Assembly: GCA_964509475.1 (NCBI GenBank)
Contig: CAZDXJ010000062.1
Span: 1 to 13,410, forward strand
Origin: CAZDXJ01 sp964509475
GTDB taxonomy: Bacteria > Pseudomonadota > Gammaproteobacteria > Methylococcales > Methylomonadaceae
DNA length: 13,410 nt
Direction: 5' to 3'
The notes under the pieces are model-generated. The model was not told the origin of the DNA. It saw nothing but the letters and a program-made list of their open reading frames with translations, and did not search any database. Below are positions 6,845 through 13,410 of this stretch, piece by piece. How positions within the stretch are numbered: position 1 is the first letter of the stretch; each line of letters opens with the position of its first letter. Both the position numbers and the translations under genes were made by a program.

Positions 6845-8186
6845 GCTCCTGCTCCGGAAAATACTTGTCGATCAAAAATTGTTTCATCAACAATTCATCG
6901 GCCTTGAAACATTCGGCCAGAGTTTGCCAGCTTAACTCCAGAGCTTCTTCCAACGGCATGGAAACCTGTATATCCATGAACCGTTCACGGAACAAACGGC
7001 CAAATTTCAGCAATTTTTTGTCGAAAGCGGATAATTCGAACGCCATCGCCTGTTTTTGTTCGGCATCGCGGGCACCGGCATAAAAACGGATCATCGTATT
7101 CATGATCTGGGCATGATCTTCACGTGTTACCTTACCGATAACATGCTGTTTCAAACGTGATAATGAACCAAACGGATCCAGCATACCACCATGCAGATAA
7201 AACTGACCTTCGGTGATATAGCCGGTATTATCCGGCACCGGATGCGTGACATCATTGCCCGGCATTGTCGTCACGGTCAGAATGGTTACCGATCCCGCAC
7301 CTTTATAATCACAGGCTTTTTCATAACGCCGCGCCAATTGCGAATACAGATCGCCCATATAACCCCGATTCGATGGCACATGCTCCATCGAGATACCCAC
7401 CTCTTTCATCGCATCGGCAAAAGCGGTCATATCAGTCATTAACACGAGTACCCGCTTGCCTTCTTCAACGGCAAAACGCTCGGCAACCGCCAGCGCCATA
7501 TCCGGCACCAGCAAACGCTCGACTATGGGATCCGAAGCCATATTGCAAAACATCACGGTGCGGGCGAAGACGCCGGCATCCTCAAACTGGCTGCGAAAAA
7601 AATGGAAATCATCAAATATCAATCCCAATCCGGCAAACACGACAATATCCGCATCCGCCTGTATGCCGATACGCGCCAAAAAAGCGTTATACGGTTCACC
7701 GGAAATGGAAAAAACAGGAATTTTCTGGCTTTCAACCAAACAGTTAAACAGATCGATCATCGGCACATCGGTCCGGATCATTTTGGAAGCCAACACGCGC
7801 CGCATCGGATTGACCGAAGGGCCGGTAATGTTTATTTTGGGATCAGGCTCAAGACTTGAGCCACCATCCATCGGCTCACCGGTGCCGCTGAAAATACGGC
7901 CCAATATATTTTCCGAATAAGTGACCCGCATGCTGTGCCCGAGAAAACGAACATTGGCGGATGTCGAAACACCCTGCGTGCCGGAAAAGACCTGCAATGA
8001 AACCTGATCGCGATCAATTTTGATGACTTGCGCCAGCGATTTGGCGCCATTGATATCCTCGACCATGGCCAAATCATTAAAGCGCACTATGGCTTCCTGG
8101 TTAGCCTGGTTTTCAGCAAGCCGTACGGTCATGATGTTACCGATAATGGAAAGGATATTATGATGCCTGACCATATGCTGAATCAT
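6825..8186 (-). CDS. atpB: V-type ATP synthase/ATPase regulatory subunit B
   Basis: A 453-residue non-catalytic head subunit that pairs with A. Features seen: beta-barrel start (VRFNDLAMVEDINGAKS), GRIFSGTGEPMDGG, the degenerate P-loop region FSISGEPYNAFLARIG, VLMTDMTAFADAMKEV, the conserved PSNRGYMGDLYSQLARRYEKA, and MPGNDVTHPVPDNTGYITEGQ, all hallmarks of subunit B. It matches chlamydial AtpB closely in layout. The open frame extends nine codons further upstream (to 8213), but the ATG at 8186 has GGAG at six bases and fits homologues, so it is chosen. It is the first gene of the operon, directly behind a good promoter; in the usual bacterial order it would be fourth, after E, DUF2764 and A. 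Confidence 0.97.
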   Translation of the reverse strand: MIQHMVRHHNILSIIGNIMTVRLAENQANQEAIVRFNDLAMVEDINGAKSLAQVIKIDRDQVSLQVFSGTQGVSTSANVRFLGHSMRVTYSENILGRIFSGTGEPMDGGSSLEPDPKINITGPSVNPMRRVLASKMIRTDVPMIDLFNCLVESQKIPVFSISGEPYNAFLARIGIQADADIVVFAGLGLIFDDFHFFRSQFEDAGVFARTVMFCNMASDPIVERLLVPDMALAVAERFAVEEGKRVLVLMTDMTAFADAMKEVGISMEHVPSNRGYMGDLYSQLARRYEKACDYKGAGSVTILTVTTMPGNDVTHPVPDNTGYITEGQFYLHGGMLDPFGSLSRLKQHVIGKVTREDHAQIMNTMIRFYAGARDAEQKQAMAFELSAFDKKLLKFGRLFRERFMDIQVSMPLEEALELSWQTLAECFKADELLMKQFLIDKYFPEQEHGQAVV

Positions 8187-8224
8187 AAAAAACTCCGTTT
8201 CGCAATCCGCCAAAAGCCGGTTCC

Positions 8225-8253
8225 ACTATACGCCAAAATATTATGTGAGTAAA
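8225..8253 (-). promoter_or_regulatory. Probable sigma70 promoter of the V-ATPase operon
   Basis: On the minus strand TTTACT (8248-8253) is followed after exactly 17 bases by TATAGT (8225-8230), matching the consensus at four and five of six positions. Transcription would start near 8218, giving a leader of about 30 bases with GGAG before the atpB ATG. This supports atpB as the true first gene of the operon. Confidence 0.6.
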
Positions 8254-8282
8254 CTTTCGGGCAAGCAAACCCTGTCACGCAG

Positions 8283-8298
8283 GCCGGATTAATCCGGC
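8283..8298. repeat. Perfect 16-bp palindrome between feoC and atpB
   Basis: GCCGGATTAATCCGGC reads the same on both strands. It lies about 80 bases after the feoC stop and 30 bases upstream of the -35 box of the ATPase promoter. It could be an operator for a dimeric regulator or a transcript hairpin ending feo transcription. No T-run follows on the minus strand, so a simple intrinsic terminator is unlikely. Confidence 0.6.
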
Positions 8299-8314
8299 TG
8301 TATATCCTGAAAAA

Positions 8315-8368
8315 TCAAAATCCTGCCCCGCACAACACAATGACCGGACAAATCATTAGCTTTTTCAT
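8315..8368 (-). CDS. Doubtful tiny ORF (17 residues)
   Basis: An ATG-started frame of 17 codons with a basic start (MKK) and a hydrophobic middle (PVIVLCGAGF) lies in the feoC-atpB spacer. No Shine-Dalgarno is seen upstream. It could be a very small membrane peptide or a leader peptide, but chance is the simpler explanation. Confidence 0.12.
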   Translation of the reverse strand: MKKLMICPVIVLCGAGF

Positions 8369-8377
8369 AACTATCGG

Positions 8378-8620
8378 TCAATGGCCAAGACCTGAGTCCG
8401 GTTCCACCCATTCATAGATTTCAGTCAATGTTGGATCGCATTTGCAACAACGGGTGCCGCAAGCCGATTCGGCGGATAAGCGGCGCACCTTGCCTTTTCG
8501 GATCCATTGACTCAGCATACCGCGTATCGCATCGGCATCCATATTGAAATGATTGACCAAATCAATCAATACGACCCGATGTTGTTGTCTGAGATAAGTT
8601 CTGAGATCAGATAAAATCAT
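8378..8620 (-). CDS. feoC: FeoC-like iron-sulfur winged-helix regulator
   Basis: An 80-residue small cytoplasmic protein. Residues 1-50 form a predicted winged helix (LRTYLRQQHRVVLIDLVNHFNMDADAIRGMLSQWIRKGKVRRL). Residues 54-61 carry the cluster CGTRCCKC, four cysteines spaced CxxxCCxC, followed by DPTLTEIYEW. FeoC proteins are known to bind an oxygen-sensitive Fe-S cluster and to affect FeoB stability or feo expression. The cysteine spacing differs from the enterobacterial CxxxxCxxC-like loop but is of the sort seen in other gammaproteobacterial FeoC. A strong GGAGGTG lies six bases before the ATG, which overlaps the end of feoB by 14 bases, so it is the last gene of the feo operon. Confidence 0.88.
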   Translation of the reverse strand: MILSDLRTYLRQQHRVVLIDLVNHFNMDADAIRGMLSQWIRKGKVRRLSAESACGTRCCKCDPTLTEIYEWVEPDSGLGH

Positions 8621-10940
8621 TATGCACCTCCATTGTTTTTCGGCTGCTGCGCTTTATGCCCCATAATTTGAACAGCAAGATAACAAAGGCAAACAAACCT
8701 GCAAGGCCAATAACCCAATAAACGGAATAAAGCGGATGCCGGGCAAATGTCGCCAGTTGATAAAAAATTGTCGCACTTATATAAGCGATACCGGTGGTCC
8801 AGCAAACCACAAACACAGTCCAGGCAAGCTGCATTTCCCGGTATAAGGCTGCTGTCGCCGCCACGCACGGCGCATACAGCAGAATAAATAGCAAATAAGC
8901 GAATGCGCCGGCCTTGCCATCAAAACGTGCCTGCATTTGCCCAAACGTTCCACGCTCAACTTCCTGTTGTGCTGACGCAGCCTCGATATCGGATACATCG
9001 CCAATATCCAGGCCCAGCGGATCGAGCAAATTATCCAGCACCGCCTGCAGATTTTCCGGAATCGTCAAAACCGCATTGAACAACGCGGCTGGTAAATCAA
9101 AAGCCGGTTTTTCTTGCGGGACATCCTGTCCTAATTGACTGTACAACGCATTCAAAGTGCCCACAACCGCCTCTTTGGCCAATATCCCGGTAAAAATACC
9201 CACTGTAGCCGGCCAGTTTTTCTCTTCAATACCCATGGGTCTGAAAACCGGAACCAGGGTCCGGCCGATTTCGCTCAATACCGATTGTTCGGTATTTTCC
9301 CGGCCAAAACGGCCATCCGTACCCATCGCATTCAAAACATTCAACACCAATACCATCGGTATGATCACTTTACCGGCATTGAATAAAAACGTTTTCAGCC
9401 GTTCCCAGGTACGAATCAAAATACCGCGCAAGGTCGGCAGATGATAAGTCGGCAGTTCCATAATAAAAGGCGCCGACTGGCCCTGAAACAAGGTATGCTT
9501 CATAATCAAACCCGTGCAAACCGCAACCGCAATACCCAGCAGATATAAACCAAACACCATGTTTTGCCCGCCTTGTGGAAAAAAGGCGGCCGCGAACAAG
9601 GCATAAACCGGCAGGCGTGCGCCGCAAGACATAAACGGATTCATAATATTGGTCAAAACCCGATCCCGCTGGCTTTCAAGCGTACGGGTTGCCATGATCG
9701 CCGGAACATTGCAGCCAAATCCAACCAGCATCGGCACAAAGGATTTTCCCGGCAAGCCAATCAAGCGCATAAACCGATCCATGACAAAAGCGGCCCTGGC
9801 CATATAACCCGAATCTTCGAGCATGGAAAGAAACAAAAACAGAAAACCGACAATCGGAATAAAGGTCGCAACCACCTGAATGCCACCACCAAGACCGTCC
9901 GTAATCAATACAATCAACCATTCCGGCCAGTGCATGGCGGTCAATCCTGCCGACAAACCATCGACCAATAAAGCCGCGACCAGCTGATCAAAGAAATCAA
10001 CAAAGGCACTGCCAATATTAATCGTGAACATGAACATCAAATACATCACCAATAAAAATATCGGGATACCTAAAAAGCGGTTTAATACCACCCGATCAAT
10101 CTTGTCGGAGACATTCCGTGATACCTCGGTTACCTTACGGACACAGGCCTGGGTCAATTGATTGACAAACTCATAACGTGCATCGGCTGCAACAATGTCG
10201 ATTTCATCATCGATTTCCCGTTCGACGGTTTGCTGTACATTTCTGGCAAACGCAATATTTTCCGGCCCCGCAAATTGCTGTGCCAGGGTATCTTCTTCCA
10301 GCAACCGGATAGCCAGCCAGCGTAAATCGCAATGATGCTGCTGTGCTTGCCGGGTCAAGCGGGAAGATAATGAAGCAATCGCCTTTTCCAATAGCGGGTG
10401 GTAAGTGATTGTCGGTACTGGAACGGGTTTATCAACCAGGCTTTGTTTGATTTGTTCCTTTAATGCGTCAATGCCCTGCAAACTGGAAGCGATAATCGGT
10501 ACAACCGGACAACCCAACCGTTTTGCCAATAAGCGGACATCGATCTGCAAACCGCGCCGCTGCGCGCTGTCCATCATGTTCAATACCAGAATCATCGGCA
10601 CTTTCATTTCAATCAATTGCGAGGTCAAATACAGATTACGTTCAATATTGGACGCATCAACAATATTGATGATGAGGCTGGCTCTGCGGGAGGCAACATA
10701 ATCCCTGGCCACTTTTTCATCAAGGGAAACCTGATCCTCACTCGCTTCCAGAGAATAAGTCCCCGGTAAATCCACCAATTCAACAACCTGACCGGCATAA
10801 AGATACTCACCGGTTTTACGCTCGACCGTCACACCCGGCCAATTACCGACATGTTGCCGGGCCCCGGTCAAGGCGTTAAAAAGCGTTGTCTTGCCACAGT
10901 TCGGATTACCTACGACACCAACTATAAAATCAGTTTTCAT
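8607..10940 (-). CDS. feoB: Ferrous iron transporter FeoB
   Basis: A 777-residue inner-membrane Fe(II) importer with an N-terminal G domain. GTPase motifs: G1 GNPNCGKT at 11-18, the switch I region ending GVTVE near 36-40, G3 DLPG at 57-60, G4 NMMD at 121-124 and G5 around ASSLQG near 151. A helical guanine-dissociation-inhibitor-like domain follows (about 170-270). The membrane part begins at FLGIPIFLLVMYLMFMF near 290 and includes paired 'Gate' regions with PMLVGFGCNVPAIMATRTLE and the second GIFTGILAKEAVVGTLNALY. Length is normal for the family. The ATG overlaps the feoA stop by 11 bases, and feoC overlaps its 3' end. The C-terminal tail is short and basic. The assignment is very secure. 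Confidence 0.98.
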   Translation of the reverse strand: MKTDFIVGVVGNPNCGKTTLFNALTGARQHVGNWPGVTVERKTGEYLYAGQVVELVDLPGTYSLEASEDQVSLDEKVARDYVASRRASLIINIVDASNIERNLYLTSQLIEMKVPMILVLNMMDSAQRRGLQIDVRLLAKRLGCPVVPIIASSLQGIDALKEQIKQSLVDKPVPVPTITYHPLLEKAIASLSSRLTRQAQQHHCDLRWLAIRLLEEDTLAQQFAGPENIAFARNVQQTVEREIDDEIDIVAADARYEFVNQLTQACVRKVTEVSRNVSDKIDRVVLNRFLGIPIFLLVMYLMFMFTINIGSAFVDFFDQLVAALLVDGLSAGLTAMHWPEWLIVLITDGLGGGIQVVATFIPIVGFLFLFLSMLEDSGYMARAAFVMDRFMRLIGLPGKSFVPMLVGFGCNVPAIMATRTLESQRDRVLTNIMNPFMSCGARLPVYALFAAAFFPQGGQNMVFGLYLLGIAVAVCTGLIMKHTLFQGQSAPFIMELPTYHLPTLRGILIRTWERLKTFLFNAGKVIIPMVLVLNVLNAMGTDGRFGRENTEQSVLSEIGRTLVPVFRPMGIEEKNWPATVGIFTGILAKEAVVGTLNALYSQLGQDVPQEKPAFDLPAALFNAVLTIPENLQAVLDNLLDPLGLDIGDVSDIEAASAQQEVERGTFGQMQARFDGKAGAFAYLLFILLYAPCVAATAALYREMQLAWTVFVVCWTTGIAYISATIFYQLATFARHPLYSVYWVIGLAGLFAFVILLFKLWGIKRSSRKTMEVHNDFI

Positions 10941-11169
10941 TGAGTTTCTCGATTAACAGCACATCGGCTTCGGCTTTACGCAAGGTCAGCGAAAACCCCC
11001 GCAACTTGATTTCCACCGGATCACCCATTGGCGCAAAACGGGTTACACGAAACTCGGTACCCGGCGTCAATCCCATAGCCAGCAGGCGTTTGCGGTACGC
11101 TTTGCCGGATTTTTCAAAACCAACCACTTTTCCGCTATCACCTATTTTGAGGTTTTTTATCCCTATCAA
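10930..11169 (-). CDS. feoA: Ferrous iron transport protein FeoA
   Basis: A 79-residue cytoplasmic SH3-like protein needed for FeoB activity. Family marks: LKIGDSGKVVGFEKSGKAYRKRLLAMGLTPGTEFRVTRFAPMGDPVEIKLRG and the closing 'LTLRKAEADVLLIEKL'. No ATG or GTG start is available in frame: a stop codon lies four codons upstream of TTG at 11169, and only CTG and TTG stand between. The TTG has AAGGTG five bases ahead, so it is the likely start, an uncommon codon that would lower translation of this first gene. It is directly behind the Fur-controlled promoter and overlaps feoB. Confidence 0.93.
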   Translation of the reverse strand: MIGIKNLKIGDSGKVVGFEKSGKAYRKRLLAMGLTPGTEFRVTRFAPMGDPVEIKLRGFSLTLRKAEADVLLIEKLNEN

Positions 11170-11183
11170 CAGAACACCTTATT

Positions 11184-11202
11184 AATAATAATTCTCATTA
11201 GC
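11184..11202 (-). promoter_or_regulatory. Fur box operator of the feo operon
   Basis: On the minus strand the 19-base site GCTAATGAGAATTATTATT matches the Fur consensus GATAATGATAATCATTATC at 15 of 19 positions. It lies just downstream of the -10 box, covering the expected transcription start. Iron-loaded Fur bound here would block feo transcription when iron is plentiful. The match is seen directly; regulation is inferred. Confidence 0.75.
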
Positions 11203-11206
11203 ATGT

Positions 11207-11235
11207 ACTATATCATATTCCCGCCGAATTGTTAA
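11207..11235 (-). promoter_or_regulatory. Sigma70 promoter of feoABC
   Basis: On the minus strand TTAACA (11230-11235) and TATAGT (11207-11212) are separated by exactly 17 bases, each matching the consensus at five of six positions. The start would fall inside the Fur box about seven bases later, giving a leader of about 30 bases to the feoA TTG. Confidence 0.72.
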
Positions 11236-11287
11236 CGCTGCGCTGCATTGAACGAAAAAACGCTTTGAAATTATTTGTGCAAGAACA

Positions 11288-11316
11288 TTGACAGCCAGTA
11301 CCCAGACTTCTACCAT
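11288..11316 (+). promoter_or_regulatory. Probable promoter of the DUF2845 gene
   Basis: A perfect TTGACA (11288-11293) is followed after 17 bases by TACCAT (11311-11316), four of six matches to TATAAT. A TATAAA at 11322-11327 is an alternative -10 but would be 28 bases from the -35. It diverges from the feo promoter, with about 50 bases between the two -35 boxes. Confidence 0.5.
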
Positions 11317-11344
11317 TTGGGTATAAAGAAAGGGGAAACAAATC

Positions 11345-11644
11345 ATGAAATACAGACTTAGACTCATTGCCCTGTCGCTTTTGCTACTGGTCTTTTCAGG
11401 CCATGCTTATGCGCTGAAATGTGGCACCCATATCATTAAAATCGGGGAACGCACTCACCAGGTTTTGGATGCCTGTGGGGAACCGGACTTTATCGACCAT
11501 TATGAACGCGACTTGGGTTATCCCTATCATCCGATCCATATTGAAGTCTGGACTTATAATTATGGCAGAAGGAAATTCATGCAGGAGCTTGTTTTTGAAA
11601 ATGGCCGCTTGAAAAAAATCAATCAGCTCGATTACGGTTATTGA
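11345..11644 (+). CDS. Secreted DUF2845 family protein
   Basis: A 99-residue exported protein of unknown function. Residues 1-24 form a classical Sec signal peptide: basic MKYRLR, a hydrophobic LIALSLLLLVFSG core, and an AYA-LKC cleavage site. The mature part has LKCGTHIIKIGERTHQVLDACGEPDF, the hallmark of DUF2845: two cysteines, probably disulfide-bonded in the periplasm, with the CGEP motif. A WTYNYGRRKFMQELVFENGRLKKI beta-rich end follows. This layout resembles small SmpA/BamE-like or lipocalin-like periplasmic proteins, but no function is known to me. AAGGGGAA lies about ten bases before the ATG. It is a single-gene unit diverging from feo and converging with prfC. Confidence 0.85.
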   Translation: MKYRLRLIALSLLLLVFSGHAYALKCGTHIIKIGERTHQVLDACGEPDFIDHYERDLGYPYHPIHIEVWTYNYGRRKFMQELVFENGRLKKINQLDYGY

Positions 11645-11657
11645 ATCGATCCGAAGA

Positions 11658-11691
11658 GACAGGAAAAAACAGTAGCGCGTTTTTTCCTGTC
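11658..11691. terminator. Two-way intrinsic terminator-like stem-loop
   Basis: GACAGGAAAAAAC (11658-11670) and GTTTTTTCCTGTC (11679-11691) are perfect complements, 13 base pairs with an eight-base loop. The stem lies between the stops of the DUF2845 gene and prfC, which converge, so it can act on either transcript. The T-run is in the stem rather than after it, so it is not the textbook form. Confidence 0.7.
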
Positions 11692-11701
11692 CGCTTTGAT
11701 G

Positions 11702-13282
11702 TTACAGTTCGCGCGTGGTACTGAAACGAATTTCAGGCCAACGTTCCTCGGTTAGCTGTAAATTGACCCGGCTGCTTGCCAAATAAACCAAATAGCCTCC
11801 TCCATCCTCAGCCAGGTTGTCAAAGGCTTTCTTTTTGAATGCTTCCAGCTTTAACGGATCATCGGCACTGACCCAACGTGCTGTGGTAATGGATACTGCA
11901 TCATAGACACATTCCACATTATATTCTGTTTTCAGCCGAAATGCGGTCACATCAAATTGCAAGATACCGACAGCGCCAAGAATCAGATCATTGTTTTTTA
12001 ACGGCCGGAACAGCTGGGTCGCACCTTCCTCGGTCAATTGCAGCAAACCTTTTTGCAAAGCCTTGCTGCGCAACGGATCTTTCAATACAACCCGTCTGAA
12101 TAATTCCGGCGCAAAATAAGGAATACCACCATATTTCAATTTTTCACCAACGGTAAAGGTATCGCCGACCTGAATCGTACCATGATTATGCAGGCCAATA
12201 ATATCGCCGGCATAGGCGTCCTCAACACTTTTACGGCTATCCGCCTGAAAGGTAATGGCGTTTCCGACCTGTATGTTCTTGCCAATGCGGACATGATGGA
12301 TTTTCATACCCTGGCTGAATTTTCCGGAACAAACCCGCACAAAAGCGATCCGATCCCGATGCGCCGGGTCCATATTGGCCTGAACCTTGAATACAAATCC
12401 GCTAAATTTCTCTTCTCCGGGTTCGACGGTGCGCTCTGTTGCGTTCCTTGATTTCGGAGTTGGCGCGTATTCGGCAAATGCATCCAATAATTCGGAAATA
12501 CCAAAATTATTGATCGCTGAACCAAAAAACACCGGCGTCAACTTGCCGGCAAGGTATCTTTGCAAATCGAATGCATGACTGGCCCCCTTGACCAATTCGA
12601 TTTCTTCACGCAATTCCCCGGCCTGATCGCCGATCAAATCGTCCAGCTTAGGGTTATCCAAGCCTTCGATCACTTCACCCTTGGCAATTTTGCCACCGTG
12701 CTGAGCCGAAAACAAATGGATGGCATCCTGATAAAGATGATAAACCCCTTTGAAGCGTTTCCCCATACCAATTGGCCAGGTCATTGGCGCACATTCTATT
12801 TTCAGAATATCTTCAATTTCATCCAGCAACTCGATGGGCTCTTTGCCTTCCCGATCGAGTTTGTTGATAAAACTGAGAATCGGCGTATCACGAAGCCGGC
12901 AAACATCCATCAGTTTGATGGTCCGCTCTTCCACACCCTTGGCCACATCAATCACCATCAACGCTGAATCGACTGCGGTCAATGTACGATAAGTATCCTC
13001 GGAAAAATCTTCATGACCGGGCGTGTCAAGCAAATTGACAACACGGCCCTTGTGTTCAAACTGCATAACCGATGTGGTTACCGAAATACCACGCTGTTTT
13101 TCCATTTCCATCCAATCCGAGGTCGCGTGCCTCGCCGCTTTACGCCCCTTGACCGAACCGGCAAGCTGGATGGCACCGCCAAAAAGCAATAATTTTTCTG
13201 TGAGTGTGGTTTTCCCCGCGTCCGGATGGGAAATGATAGCAAACGTCCTGCGCCGCTGAATTTCAGATAATGTTTCCGACAT
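11702..13282 (-). CDS. prfC: Peptide chain release factor 3 (RF3)
   Basis: A 526-residue translational GTPase that removes RF1/RF2 from the ribosome after peptide release. Motifs: G1 SHPDAGKT at 18-25, an RGISVTTSVMQFE switch region near 64-76, G3 DTPGHEDF at 86-93, and G4 NKLD at 140-143. The middle and C-terminal domains are complete, with FVFKVQANMDPAHRDRIAFVRVCSGKF and the final EERWPEIRFSTTREL typical of RF3. The E. coli protein has 529 residues. DNA-level start: the ATG at 13282 gives the canonical start and no upstream ATG extends the frame usefully. No clear Shine-Dalgarno is visible. It is a single-gene unit. Confidence 0.98.
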   Translation of the reverse strand: MSETLSEIQRRRTFAIISHPDAGKTTLTEKLLLFGGAIQLAGSVKGRKAARHATSDWMEMEKQRGISVTTSVMQFEHKGRVVNLLDTPGHEDFSEDTYRTLTAVDSALMVIDVAKGVEERTIKLMDVCRLRDTPILSFINKLDREGKEPIELLDEIEDILKIECAPMTWPIGMGKRFKGVYHLYQDAIHLFSAQHGGKIAKGEVIEGLDNPKLDDLIGDQAGELREEIELVKGASHAFDLQRYLAGKLTPVFFGSAINNFGISELLDAFAEYAPTPKSRNATERTVEPGEEKFSGFVFKVQANMDPAHRDRIAFVRVCSGKFSQGMKIHHVRIGKNIQVGNAITFQADSRKSVEDAYAGDIIGLHNHGTIQVGDTFTVGEKLKYGGIPYFAPELFRRVVLKDPLRSKALQKGLLQLTEEGATQLFRPLKNNDLILGAVGILQFDVTAFRLKTEYNVECVYDAVSITTARWVSADDPLKLEAFKKKAFDNLAEDGGGYLVYLASSRVNLQLTEERWPEIRFSTTREL

Positions 13283-13308
13283 GCTTCGAATAAAACAAAA
13301 AACGGATA

Positions 13309-13314
13309 ATTATA
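13309..13314 (-). promoter_or_regulatory. Likely -10 box of prfC promoter
   Basis: On the minus strand a perfect TATAAT stands about 27 bases before the prfC start. No good -35 is seen at 17 bases; AATACA at 18 bases matches only its last three positions. The rest of the upstream stretch to 13410 is AT-rich with no gene visible. Confidence 0.4.
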
Positions 13315-13410
13315 ACCGAATATCCAAAACGATGTATTTGCAATATACTAACCCGGCAATTCTCAATTTAGGATTTCTCATATTTCTGGTATCGGAATAT
13401 CTAGCCCTCT

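Noticed and set aside
8187..8213. Nine-codon N-terminal extension of atpB
   Set aside because: The ATG at 8186 has a GGAG at ideal spacing and homologues start there; the extension would place the start at or before the predicted transcript 5' end.
8341..8380. Inverted pair TGACCG / CGGTCA around the feoC stop
   Set aside because: Arms of six bases with a 28-base loop are too weak to call a terminator or operator.
12560..12967. Plus-strand open frame antisense to prfC
   Set aside because: It lies wholly opposite a certain RF3 gene, with no independent coding evidence.

Overview
The window reads as a chromosomal piece of a gammaproteobacterium with moderate GC. The evidence is a feoA-feoB-feoC iron operon whose FeoC carries a four-cysteine motif, a Fur-box-like operator, an RF3 gene of Escherichia coli-like length, and a small secreted DUF2845 protein. 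The genus cannot be fixed from the sequence; an environmental lineage such as Methylococcales is a guess.

Layout, left to right. (1) 1-105: plus-strand remnant of an insertion-sequence transposase, open from the window edge to a stop. (2) 96-680, minus: a metalloprotease-like protein of unknown function with an apparently spoiled zinc motif, ending inside the IS remnant. (3) 740-8186, minus: a complete chlamydial/spirochaetal-type V-type (V/A) ATPase operon, transcribed as B-D-I-K-E-DUF2764-A, with most genes overlapping or touching. A good sigma70-like promoter and Shine-Dalgarno lie just before atpB. (4) 8187-8377: spacer with that promoter, a perfect 16-bp palindrome and a doubtful tiny ORF. 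(5) 8378-11169, minus: feoA-feoB-feoC, ferrous iron uptake, with overlapping genes. (6) 11170-11344: divergent control region with a Fur-repressible promoter to the left and a promoter for the DUF2845 gene to the right. (7) 11345-11644, plus: secreted DUF2845 protein. (8) 11658-11691: perfect 13-bp stem, probably a two-way terminator between convergent genes. (9) 11702-13282, minus: prfC (release factor 3), with a TATAAT box upstream.

How the parts work. The ATPase has A and B forming the catalytic head, D the central shaft, E the peripheral stalk, I and K the membrane ion path, and the DUF2764 protein probably linking shaft and rotor. The K subunit keeps all five positions that bind Na+ in the Enterococcus hirae rotor, so Na+ transport is a real possibility. 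The Feo block imports Fe(II) and is probably shut off by Fur when iron is plentiful.

The most notable feature is the gene order. The familiar bacterial order is E-DUF2764-A-B-D-I-K; here it is a circular permutation starting at B, with E-DUF2764-A moved to the end and followed by the odd metalloprotease-like gene and IS debris. I see no CRISPR array, tRNA, rRNA or clearly new defence system. No stretch over 300 bases lacks a gene.
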